Below are positions 28,172 to 37,057 of a stretch of DNA of 64,000 nt, one piece after another. Source of the DNA: Salinibacterium xinjiangense (lineage in GTDB: Bacteria; Actinomycetota; Actinomycetes; Actinomycetales; Microbacteriaceae); the NCBI RefSeq assembly GCF_014645015.1, contig NZ_BMLC01000001.1, forward strand, positions 124,001 to 188,000. Reading direction: 5' to 3'. The stretch's first letter is position 1. Each line of letters begins with the position of its first letter. Made by a program: the position numbers and the translations under genes. Under the pieces are notes generated by a model, which saw nothing but the letters and a program-made list of their open reading frames with translations, searched no databases and was not told the origin of the DNA.

Positions 28172-28783
28172 ATGCTTTTCGATGCCCTGATTCTCTCCGG
28201 CGGCAGGTCAAGCAGGCTGGGCGGGCATCCCAAATCCGAGCTCGTCTTCGAGGGCGCAACACTGCTGCAGCGCACCCTCGACGCGGTCCAGGATGCCCGG
28301 CAGATCGTGCTCGTGGGTGAACCCGGCGGGGCAGAACTCTCCCCCACCACCGTCGTCACGCGCGAGACCCCTGCCTTCGACGGCCCCGCTGCCGCAATTG
28401 CAGCCGGGCTGGAGGCGGCCACCGGGCGCCCCGCCGAGTGGATCGTGGTGCTCGCCTGCGACATGCCGTTCGCGGCCAGAGCGGTGCCGGTGTTGCTGGC
28501 CAACGCCGCCGGTGACGGCGTGCTCGCGGTGGATGATTCCGGACGGCGGCAGTACCTGCTCGCCTGTTACCGCCGGGGCGCGCTGCTCAAGGCGAGGGCT
28601 CGCTCGGTCGGGGGCATGTCGGTGCGAACACTCATCTCAGGACTCAGCACCAGCGACGTCCCGATTCCTACGGGATCGTCTATCGATATCGACACCTGGG
28701 CGGATGCCGCGTTACTCGACATCGCGTTCCCGCAGATCCCTCACGAACAGATCCGTCACGAAACCGGAGTGAACCATGACTGA
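28172..28783 (+). CDS. mobA: molybdenum cofactor guanylyltransferase
   Basis: A 203-residue nucleotidyltransferase that adds GMP to molybdopterin to form MGD, the cofactor of the neighbouring oxidoreductase. The GTP-binding motif at the N-terminus is LILSGGRSSRLGGHPKSEL (family LAGGxSxRMGxDK). VLACDMPFAARAVP contains the Mg-binding aspartate. A 15-bp exact-frame duplication near the C-terminus gives QIPHE-QIRHE. It overlaps the next gene by 8 bp. Confidence 0.88.
   Translation: MLFDALILSGGRSSRLGGHPKSELVFEGATLLQRTLDAVQDARQIVLVGEPGGAELSPTTVVTRETPAFDGPAAAIAAGLEAATGRPAEWIVVLACDMPFAARAVPVLLANAAGDGVLAVDDSGRRQYLLACYRRGALLKARARSVGGMSVRTLISGLSTSDVPIPTGSSIDIDTWADAALLDIAFPQIPHEQIRHETGVNHD
28733..28762. 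repeat. 15-bp tandem duplication in mobA
   Basis: CAGATCCCTCACGAA at 28733-28747 is repeated with one change at 28748-28762. It is in frame and adds five residues close to the C-terminus. Confidence 0.9.
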
Positions 28784-29060
28784 GCATGACGAAGCAGAGA
28801 CCCGCCGCGTTCTGGCCGAATGGGCCGACGAACTCGCGGGGCAACTCGGGGCCGCCGAAGCACCGATCGACATCGACGAGATCCTGGCGATCGCCGGCAC
28901 AGCCGCACACACGGTGCTGCGCCCGGCCGCGCCACTCACGACCTACCTCCTCGGCTACGTCGCGGGTCGGGCCGGGAATGACTCCACGACCGCACTCGCG
29001 GATGCGGTCGAGACCGTGCGCCGCCTTGCGGCCGAGCGCGGCTCGAACCCGCGCGAATGA
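28776..29060 (+). CDS. DUF6457-like small protein linked to Mo cofactor genes
   Basis: A 94-residue all-helical protein starting MTEHDEAETRRVLAEWADELA, with DIDEILAIAGTAAHTVLRPAAPLTTYLLGYVAGR in the middle. This resembles the short actinobacterial family found beside mobA and moeA, for which no activity is known to me. It overlaps mobA by 8 bp at the start and moeA by 4 bp at the end, so it is translated with them and probably acts in cofactor maturation or delivery (inference). Confidence 0.75.
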   Translation: MTEHDEAETRRVLAEWADELAGQLGAAEAPIDIDEILAIAGTAAHTVLRPAAPLTTYLLGYVAGRAGNDSTTALADAVETVRRLAAERGSNPRE

Positions 29061-30235
29061 GCAGCGGAAAGGGCGGACCCGGCATCGAATGGCATGAGGC
29101 TCGGCGACTCGCTGCCGCAGCAGCATCCGGACCCGAGATAGCCGTCGTGAACCTCGCCGAATCCATCGGCCTCATGCTGGCGGGCGACGTCGTGGCACAA
29201 CAGTCGATCCCGCATTTCGCGTCGTCGGCGATGGATGGTTGGGCTGTCGTCGGCGAGGAGCCGTGGATGCTCGGATCCCCCGACAGCCTCACACCGGGTT
29301 CAGCGTGGCCGGTCGTCACGGGCCAGCAGCTCCCCATCGGAATCCGAGGTGTGCTGAGAAGTGAGCACGGAGCTGTGGACGGCCGTGAACTGCGCCCCAA
29401 CGAGCGCGCCACGAGCGACGAACCGCGCCCCGGCCAACATGTGCGCCTACCCGCAACCGAAGCGACCCGCGGCGAGATCGTGGTCACAGCGGGCTGCATC
29501 GTCAACCCGGCACACGTCGCGCTCGCGGCCGCCTGCGGTCTGGACGAGCTCACGGTGCATCCGCGACCCACTGTCGCGATCCTCACGACCGGGGATGAGG
29601 TGACCGCAGCGGGTCTGCCGTCAGCGGGGTCGGTACGGGATAGTTTCGGCCCGCAGCTGCCATCAGTGATCGCCATGCTGGGCGGCTCCGTCCACTCGAC
29701 GACACGTGTCGGCGACGATGAGGATGCCACGGTCGCAGCCCTCACGACGGCCGCCGCCGTGGCGCGCCTCGTGGTCACCACCGGGGGCACCGGACATTCC
29801 AGCGCCGATCACCTCCGGTCGTCCCTCGCGCGATTGGGGGCCACCATCGTGATCCCAGCGCTGGCCATGCGACCAGGCGCTCCGACGATGCTCGCGCAAC
29901 TGCCGGGTGGCCAGTTGGTGCTCTGCCTTCCGGGCAACCCCCTGGCAGCACTGATGGGGCTGTTCACTGCCGGAGGGCCGGTGCTTGCCGCGCTCTCGGG
30001 CAGGTCCGAGATATCCACGCACCGCATTCGGCTGGCGACCGACGTCGCAGGCAGCCCGACGGCAACCAGGCTTCTGCCGTACTCCCTGGGCGAAAAACTC
30101 GCGTCACCGACGCCATGGACCGGTTCGGCGATGATGCGAGGACTCGCCTCGGCCGACGGGGTGCTGGTTGTGCCGCCAGAGGGCGCTGCTGCCGGTAGCG
30201 AGCTCGACGCGCTGCCGCTTCCGTGGTTGCGTTAG
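29057..30235 (+). CDS. moeA: molybdopterin molybdenumtransferase
   Basis: A 392-residue enzyme that inserts molybdate into molybdopterin-AMP. The N-terminal motif FASSAMDGWAVVG, the central strand VAILTTGDEV, the substrate loop VVTTGGTGHSSADHL and LCLPGNPLAALMGLF are all recognisable. Length is normal. It is the last gene of the plus-strand mobA operon and is followed by a strong hairpin that also lies at the end of the convergent FKBP gene. Confidence 0.94.
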   Translation: MSSGKGGPGIEWHEARRLAAAAASGPEIAVVNLAESIGLMLAGDVVAQQSIPHFASSAMDGWAVVGEEPWMLGSPDSLTPGSAWPVVTGQQLPIGIRGVLRSEHGAVDGRELRPNERATSDEPRPGQHVRLPATEATRGEIVVTAGCIVNPAHVALAAACGLDELTVHPRPTVAILTTGDEVTAAGLPSAGSVRDSFGPQLPSVIAMLGGSVHSTTRVGDDEDATVAALTTAAAVARLVVTTGGTGHSSADHLRSSLARLGATIVIPALAMRPGAPTMLAQLPGGQLVLCLPGNPLAALMGLFTAGGPVLAALSGRSEISTHRIRLATDVAGSPTATRLLPYSLGEKLASPTPWTGSAMMRGLASADGVLVVPPEGAAAGSELDALPLPWLR

Positions 30236-30241
30236 CGAAGA

Positions 30242-30283
30242 AACGCGAGAGTCACTGGAGCAGGTGCCAGCGACTCTCGCGTT
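30242..30283. terminator. bidirectional terminator between moeA and FKBP genes
   Basis: AACGCGAGAGTC (30242-30253) pairs perfectly with GACTCTCGCGTT (30272-30283). An inner CTGG/CCAG pairing extends the stem to about 16 bp with a single mismatch. It is the whole gap between two convergent genes, so it can stop transcription from both sides. Confidence 0.8.
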
Positions 30284-30293
30284 GACGATCGAA

Positions 30294-30668
30294 CTACTTC
30301 ACGCCGAGCAGGTCGATCACGAATGTGAGCGTGCGGCCCGAAAGCCGGTGTCCGCCGCCAGCCGGCCCGTAAGCAAGGTGCGGTGGCGCAATGAGCTGCC
30401 GGCGTCCGCCGACCTTCATGCCGGGGATACCCTCCTGCCAGCCCTTGATGAGTGAGGCGAGGGGGAAGTTGATCGACTGGCCGCGGCTCCAGCTGGAGTC
30501 GAACTCCTCGCCGCTCTCGAAGTCGACGCCCAGGTAGTGCACATCGACGGTCGATCCGGCCTGCGCCTCGGCGCCGGTGCCCTCCTCGATGTCGATGATC
30601 ACAAGGTCGCTGGGCTCGGGGCCCTCATAGAACTCGACTTCTGGCTTGGTTCTCGGTGAATCTGTCAT
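30294..30668 (-). CDS. FKBP-type peptidyl-prolyl isomerase
   Basis: A 124-residue single-domain FKBP without a signal peptide, so it acts in the cytoplasm. Conserved active-site features include VDVHYLGV, GEEFDSSW, LIKGWQEGIPGMKVGGRRQLIAPP and AYGPAGGG. The C-terminus FVIDLLGVK is the normal end. It assists prolyl isomerisation during folding; the specific clients are unknown. It lies between rpe and the moeA terminator. Confidence 0.93.
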   Translation of the reverse strand: MTDSPRTKPEVEFYEGPEPSDLVIIDIEEGTGAEAQAGSTVDVHYLGVDFESGEEFDSSWSRGQSINFPLASLIKGWQEGIPGMKVGGRRQLIAPPHLAYGPAGGGHRLSGRTLTFVIDLLGVK

Positions 30669-30710
30669 GTGACTAGCTAAGCAGATGCCGGATGCCGCCG
30701 CGCCCGTCCG

Positions 30711-31370
30711 CTAGTGGGAGTGCTGCGCCGCGAGCGAACGTAACAGGTCGATGCGGGCGGCCGGGTCATCCGACCTGAAGACCGCCGAACCCGCGACAAA
30801 CGTGTCTGCGCCGGCGTGCGCTGCAATCGAGATGGTCTCTTCGTCGATCCCGCCGTCGACCTGCAGCCACACATCCAGCCCGGCCTTACCCACGGCGTCA
30901 CGCAGGAGCCCGAGCTTCGGCATCACGGACTCCATGAAACTCTGGCCGCCGAATCCGGGTTCGACCGTCATGACGAGCACCTGGTCGAATTCGGGGAGCA
31001 GGTCGAGGTAAGGCTCGACCCGCGTGCCGGGCTTCAGCGCGATGCCAGCGCGGGCTCCGATGTGACGCAACTTCCTCGCGAGGGCGACGGCATCCTGTGC
31101 TGCCTCCGCGTGGAAGGTCACCGAGAACGCACCGGTCTCGGCATAGCCCGGCGCCCAGCGATCGGGATCGTCGATCATGAGGTGAACGTCGAGCGGGCGC
31201 GCCGAGACCTCCTGCAGCCGCCCAACCATCTGCAGCCCGAAGGTCAGGTTCGGCACGAAATGGTTGTCCATCACATCGACGTGAATCAGGTCGGCGTTGG
31301 AGATGCTCGCGACATCGCGCTCGAGGTTGGCGAAGTCTGCGGCGAGAATGCTGGGGTTGATGCGAACCAT
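30711..31370 (-). CDS. rpe: ribulose-phosphate 3-epimerase
   Basis: A 219-residue TIM barrel of the pentose phosphate pathway. It starts INPSILAADFANLERDV and shows the metal-binding LIHVDVMDNHFVPN. MTVEPGFGGQSFMES and VDGGIDEETI are the remaining active-site strands. It lies 9 bp after the rsmB stop in the fmt-rsmB-rpe unit. Before insertion of the molybdenum cluster the next gene was probably hisE (inference from gene order in relatives). Confidence 0.96.
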   Translation of the reverse strand: MVRINPSILAADFANLERDVASISNADLIHVDVMDNHFVPNLTFGLQMVGRLQEVSARPLDVHLMIDDPDRWAPGYAETGAFSVTFHAEAAQDAVALARKLRHIGARAGIALKPGTRVEPYLDLLPEFDQVLVMTVEPGFGGQSFMESVMPKLGLLRDAVGKAGLDVWLQVDGGIDEETISIAAHAGADTFVAGSAVFRSDDPAARIDLLRSLAAQHSH

Positions 31371-31379
31371 GGTGAGAGC

Positions 31380-32759
31380 CTAGCCAGTGACCCACTCGAC
31401 CTGCGCCTTCGACAACAGCTGGATGAACATGCCGTCGGTACCGTGCCGGTGCGGCCACAACTGCACGTGGGTGGCGTCAGGCAGGTCGAGCGGCTCCTTG
31501 ACGATCGACTGCAGCACCGCGGGCGTATCCATGCGCTCGATGTCGACCGCCCTGCGCAGCACCGAGGTCACGATCGCCTTCGTCTCGGCCGCATGCGGCG
31601 AACACGTCACGTAGGCGAGCAGTCCGCCTGGCTTCAGCGCGGCGATGGCCGACGCCAGCAGCTTCGCCTGCAGGTTGCCGAGCCCTGCGACATCGCTCGG
31701 CTGCTTGCGCCAGCGGGCTTCGGGGCGGCGACGGAGCGCCCCGAGACCTGTGCACGGGGCATCCACCAGGATGCGGTCGAACGATGCCGGGTACAGCGCG
31801 CCCACCTCGGTGCCGTCGAGCTCCCACACCTCAGGCGGAGATGGGAACACCGCGAGAGCCTTCCGCACCAGCTCAGCGCGGGCCGGCACGAGCTCGTTGG
31901 CTGTCAGGATGGCGCCACCGGCGCGAGCCTCGGCCGCGAGCAGCGCGGCTTTCCCGCCCGGCCCCGCACACAGGTCGAGCCACTGCTCGCCCGCGCGGAT
32001 CGGCCGTGCCCTGCTGAGCGAGAGCGCGGCGAGCTGGGATCCTTCGTCCTGCACCCGCGCCCGCCCCTCGCGTATTGCCGCGAGGTTCAGCGGGTCACCG
32101 TGGTCGAGAATCACTCCCACCGGCGAGAAGGCCGCGGGATAGGCATCCAGCTCGTCCACCGTCGATTCGTGGGGCAGGGCAGCGATCGAGACCCGTGGCG
32201 CGACATTATCGGCCGCCAGGGCGCTCTCCAGCTCGGCCTCGCGACCCTCGGCGACCAGCACCTGCCTGAACGCACGCGTGACCCAGAGAGGATGCGAATA
32301 CTCGAACGCGAGCGCTTCCTCACCCGATCCCGCCTCGGCCATCACCCTCTCGCGCCAGGTGTCGGTGTCGGTACGGGTGATGGTGCGCAGTACCCCGTTG
32401 ACGAACCCGACCGCGGAGTTGGAGCCGACGGTCTTGGCAAGCTCGACCGACTCATCGACGGCGGCGTGCTGTGCCACCCGCATCGACAGCAACTGGTGGC
32501 AGGCGAGTCGCAACACATCGAGCACGGCGGGGTCTATCTTGTCCGTGCTCCGGTTGGCGGCCATCGCGATGACGCGGTCGTAGTAGCCCTGCATGCGCAG
32601 GGTGCCGTAGGTAAGTTCGGTGGCGAGCCCGGCATCCGCTTCAGACAGCTTCGCGCGGCCCAGCCGCACGGGAAGCAGCAGGTTGGCGTAGGCGTCAGAG
32701 TCACGCACAGCCATGATCACGTCGAGCGCGATGCGGCGGGCGGGCTGGGGCTGGCTCAC
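31380..32759 (-). CDS. rsmB: 16S rRNA m5C967 methyltransferase
   Basis: A 459-residue SAM-dependent RNA methyltransferase. The N-terminal NusB-like RNA-binding domain (about residues 5-150) is followed by the methyltransferase fold. It contains the SAM loop DLCAGPGGKAALLA and the two catalytic cysteines, in DAPCTGLGALRRRPE and TCSPHAAET. The GTG at 32759 is chosen because GGAGG lies 7 bp upstream and it overlaps the fmt stop (GTGA). Confidence 0.93.
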   Translation of the reverse strand: MSQPQPARRIALDVIMAVRDSDAYANLLLPVRLGRAKLSEADAGLATELTYGTLRMQGYYDRVIAMAANRSTDKIDPAVLDVLRLACHQLLSMRVAQHAAVDESVELAKTVGSNSAVGFVNGVLRTITRTDTDTWRERVMAEAGSGEEALAFEYSHPLWVTRAFRQVLVAEGREAELESALAADNVAPRVSIAALPHESTVDELDAYPAAFSPVGVILDHGDPLNLAAIREGRARVQDEGSQLAALSLSRARPIRAGEQWLDLCAGPGGKAALLAAEARAGGAILTANELVPARAELVRKALAVFPSPPEVWELDGTEVGALYPASFDRILVDAPCTGLGALRRRPEARWRKQPSDVAGLGNLQAKLLASAIAALKPGGLLAYVTCSPHAAETKAIVTSVLRRAVDIERMDTPAVLQSIVKEPLDLPDATHVQLWPHRHGTDGMFIQLLSKAQVEWVTG

Positions 32760-33730
32760 GATGATGCCTCCGTTGATGTGAGGGCGAGAGCGGGCGCGCC
32801 GTCGCGACCTCTCCACCACGATGCGGCATCCATCGCCTTCCGGCCTGCGGGATGAACGGTCACGAGCTGGAGGGGATCTGTCGCTGTGCCGACGAGCACA
32901 ATGGAACCGACCAGGTCGATCACGCCCGGTTCCTGTCGAGCCGCATCCCTCGCGATAGCAACGTCGAGCAGCTTGAGCCGCACCCCGTCGATCGTCGTGA
33001 AAGCACCGGGCTCGGGTGTGACACCCCTGATGACGGCATCCACGGCAGAAGCGGGCTGGGTCCAGTCGATGTCACCGTCAGCGAGAGCGAGCTTGGGGGC
33101 AAGGGTGACATCGCCACGCTGCACCTCGCCACGAGCCGAACCGTCGGCAAGGGCGTCTACGACCCCCAGCAACAGCTCAGCGCCAGTACCGGAGAGCGAC
33201 TCGAGGAGGTGCCCGGCGGTCTGGTTCGCGCCGATGGTGGCGGTCATCCTGCCGTATATGTCGCCGGCATCGAGCTCGGGAACGAGCTGGAACACCGTGG
33301 CGCCCGTGACGTCGTCGCCAGCCATGATCGCGCGCTGCACGGGAGCCGCCCCCCGCCACCGCGGTAGCAGGGAGAAGTGCAGGTTGATCCAGCCGAGTCG
33401 TGGTGCTGACAGCAATGGCTCCCTGACGAGCCCGCCGTACGCGACGATGACACCGAGATCAGGCTGGAGCTGCTGCACCAGTTCTGTTGCCGAGCCCGCA
33501 AGACGGTTCGACCTGATGACGGGAATACCCAGCTTCTCGGCCTCGACCGCAACCGGAGTCGCGGTCAGCACACCGCGACGACCCTGCGGAGAATCTGCGC
33601 GGGTGACGACGGAGACGACGTGGTGGTGTGAGGCGGCCAGGAGCGACAGGCTCGGAACGGCCGCGGCCGGACTGCCGGCGAAGACAAGCCGCAGGGAGGG
33701 TGACGGGGAGTCTGACAGTGAAGATGACAT
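32756..33730 (-). CDS. fmt: methionyl-tRNA formyltransferase
   Basis: A 324-residue enzyme that formylates initiator Met-tRNA with 10-formyl-THF. The formyl donor-binding and catalytic motif is seen in INLHFSLLPRWRGAAPVQRAI, with the DVTGATVFQL strand. A C-terminal OB-like tRNA-binding domain is present. The start is the ATG at 33730, six codons before the first beta strand (LRLVFAGSP); a longer frame reaches into the priA region and lacks support. Confidence 0.93.
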   Translation of the reverse strand: MSSSLSDSPSPSLRLVFAGSPAAAVPSLSLLAASHHHVVSVVTRADSPQGRRGVLTATPVAVEAEKLGIPVIRSNRLAGSATELVQQLQPDLGVIVAYGGLVREPLLSAPRLGWINLHFSLLPRWRGAAPVQRAIMAGDDVTGATVFQLVPELDAGDIYGRMTATIGANQTAGHLLESLSGTGAELLLGVVDALADGSARGEVQRGDVTLAPKLALADGDIDWTQPASAVDAVIRGVTPEPGAFTTIDGVRLKLLDVAIARDAARQEPGVIDLVGSIVLVGTATDPLQLVTVHPAGRKAMDAASWWRGRDGAPALALTSTEASS

Positions 33731-33773
33731 CCCCGCAATTCTCTCGCGAATCGCGAGCGGGCGTCGCCACGGC

Positions 33774-35792
33774 TCAGGAGTCGAGGAACGGCTCAACGTC
33801 GTCCAGCCTGATGCGGAGGTTGGGCGTGGCGGGAGCGTAACCCTGGCGAGAGCCCGCGCGCTTGCGGCGGGAGGTCGCCGAACGGATCAACTCCGAACGC
33901 AGGGCGGCCGCGACATCCGTCCCATTCGCGTAGTCGAACCGGAGGATGGTACGCACAAGCGGGGGTTCGAGATCGACGGGGCCGAGCACGTCGATTCCCG
34001 AGACACCGGATGCCGCGACAGCCGCTTCCACAGCCTCCACGGAGCCCGTGACAGTGGCGACCCTGATCGCGGGCGGGAAGCGCAGGCTGCGCCGGTCGGC
34101 AAGCTCGGAGCGCGCGTAGTCGGCATGGCGCCACGTGACGAGAGTGGACGCCAGTGCGCCCCCCACCCCGACGAGCACCGATGGCGCTCCCCCGGCCGCC
34201 AGTGCCACCGCGTTCGACCACCAGCGCAGGCAGTCTTCGCCGACTCTCAGGCTCTCTCGTGCAACCATGCGCTCGCCGTCGAGCAGCAATACCGCGCGGT
34301 AGCCGCCCGCCGCGATCGGTTCGGCGCCGCGCGTCGCGATCACGAGCGCTGGGCCCGATCCCACTGCCTGCACCTGGTGTTCACCGTCGGCGACGATGAT
34401 GCGGATTCCCGGAAAGGCCCGGCCGAGATCCTCCGCAGTGCGGATCGTGCCGACACCGACGAACCTGAGCTTCTCACCCTCGCAGTGCTGGCACTTCCAG
34501 GCCGCGGCCAGCGCCCCACACCACGCGCAGGCCGGCACGGATCGGGCAGTCTTCTGCAGTAACGGACCCTCGCAACGCATGCACCGGGCAGTCTGCTGGC
34601 AGTCTGCGCAGGTGAGCCGAGGCGCGTAGCCGGGTCGTGCGACCTGCACCAGCACAGGGCCGGTCTCCAGGGCTGTGCGTGCGATCTTCCACGCGGTCGA
34701 CGGAATCCGAGCCTGGGCCGCCAGCCGGTCCTCCGAGGATTGCTGGGCCGTGGGGATGACCTTGGGCAGCTGCAGCGGCCGGGGCGAGACCGACCTCAGC
34801 CATCCGATCTCTACGAGCCTCTCGACCTCGGTGCTGCGAGAGTGACCGAAGAACATGAGCGCGCACGACTGCTGTTCCTGGCGCACCAGTGCGGCATCCC
34901 TGGCGTGGACGTAGGGGCTCAGCGGTTCGCTGTGAAGCGGATCGCCATCGTCCCAGAGCGCGATGAGCCCGAGCGTACGCGCCGGGGCGTAGACCACCGA
35001 GCGGTTTCCGATGATGACAATCGGCTCATCTCCGAGGCACCGCAGGAACGCGCGATACCGATCGGGGTTCGATTGCCGCGCGTCGAGTCTCACAACCTGC
35101 GAGCCCGGCAGCACATCGAGCAGTGCCGAATGCAATTGCTCCTGGTCGCGATAATCAGGGACCGCGAGGATGGCACTTCTCCGGCCGGCGATCGTTGCTG
35201 CGGCGGCCGCGGCCATCGTGACCGCCCAACCCCCAACCCAGGTGGATTCAGCATCGGCGGGATGCACCTCGCGCACCAGCGGGACGGCGTCGACCGCGAG
35301 CCGCTCGTTGCCCGCGATAGCCGACTCCAACACCCCGACCCCGTATGACTCGATGGGGGCGGGAGGGCTGGTGACTACTGCCGGAGCCTGCTCGGCCGCG
35401 AGCAAGGCTGCCTCCACGCGCACCTGCCGTTTCGGCACGGCGAGCCGGACGATGTCGGTGGCTGAGCCTGCCGCGCGATCGGCGGCCCTTCGGGCGAGCG
35501 CCCATACCTCCGGTGCGAGAACCCGGATCGGCGAGACCACCGAATCCAGTTCACTGAGCGTTCCCACGTACTCGCCGCGCGATGCGATCTCGACGATGAT
35601 GCCGTCGGCGACCCGGCCTGCAGACCGCAACGGAACCCGCACCCGCACTCCCGGAACTGCCGCATCCACCCACTGGTCCGGAATGCCGTAGTCGAAGAGC
35701 CGGTCAAGCTGCGGCACGGATGAATCGATCAACACCTTCGCGACGGATCGCACCGGCCCGCTGGCTGGCGTGCTGCCTGGCGCCTCAATCAC
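33774..35792 (-). CDS. priA: PriA-like primosomal protein (helicase-deficient)
   Basis: A 672-residue homologue of replication-restart protein PriA. The eight zinc-binding cysteines are present (CADCQQTARCMRC and CAWC, then KCQHC). The ATPase core is degenerate: where Walker A (GVTGSGKT) is expected the text reads TWVGGWAVTMAAA, and the DEAH box is replaced by LWDDGD. This loss is usual in actinobacterial PriA proteins, which probably load the primosome without unwinding DNA. The N-terminal 3'-OH binding domain (VLIDSSVPQLDRLFDYGIP) is intact. It lies upstream of fmt on the same strand. Confidence 0.93.
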   Translation of the reverse strand: MIEAPGSTPASGPVRSVAKVLIDSSVPQLDRLFDYGIPDQWVDAAVPGVRVRVPLRSAGRVADGIIVEIASRGEYVGTLSELDSVVSPIRVLAPEVWALARRAADRAAGSATDIVRLAVPKRQVRVEAALLAAEQAPAVVTSPPAPIESYGVGVLESAIAGNERLAVDAVPLVREVHPADAESTWVGGWAVTMAAAAAATIAGRRSAILAVPDYRDQEQLHSALLDVLPGSQVVRLDARQSNPDRYRAFLRCLGDEPIVIIGNRSVVYAPARTLGLIALWDDGDPLHSEPLSPYVHARDAALVRQEQQSCALMFFGHSRSTEVERLVEIGWLRSVSPRPLQLPKVIPTAQQSSEDRLAAQARIPSTAWKIARTALETGPVLVQVARPGYAPRLTCADCQQTARCMRCEGPLLQKTARSVPACAWCGALAAAWKCQHCEGEKLRFVGVGTIRTAEDLGRAFPGIRIIVADGEHQVQAVGSGPALVIATRGAEPIAAGGYRAVLLLDGERMVARESLRVGEDCLRWWSNAVALAAGGAPSVLVGVGGALASTLVTWRHADYARSELADRRSLRFPPAIRVATVTGSVEAVEAAVAASGVSGIDVLGPVDLEPPLVRTILRFDYANGTDVAAALRSELIRSATSRRKRAGSRQGYAPATPNLRIRLDDVEPFLDS

Positions 35793-35799
35793 TGCAGCA

Positions 35800-35839
35800 C
35801 AACCGCACTACAGTCTGATCGCACTGCAGTCTGGTCGCA

Positions 35840-35847
<8 letters not shown>
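35800..35847. repeat. 16-bp tandem repeat over the metK stop codon
   Basis: Three units of 16 bp at 35800-35815, 35816-35831 and 35832-35847, each ending in ACTACAGTC or ACTGCAGTC. The third unit contains the metK stop (cta at 35840-35842); the other two are downstream copies reaching the priA start. Confidence 0.9.
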
Positions 35848-37036
<1,189 letters not shown>

Positions 37037-37057
37037 ACTGTCAAACTCCAGAGGTGA

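Noticed and set aside
30816-32855. 679-residue open frame on the plus strand
   Set aside because: It lies opposite rpe and rsmB, which carry full catalytic motifs; the translation has no recognisable domain and is typical of GC-rich antisense frames.
32886-34562. 558-residue open frame on the plus strand
   Set aside because: It is antisense to fmt and priA, with low-complexity composition.
37037-37057. SAM riboswitch upstream of metK
   Set aside because: The gap to coaBC is only 21 bp and contains just a ribosome site.
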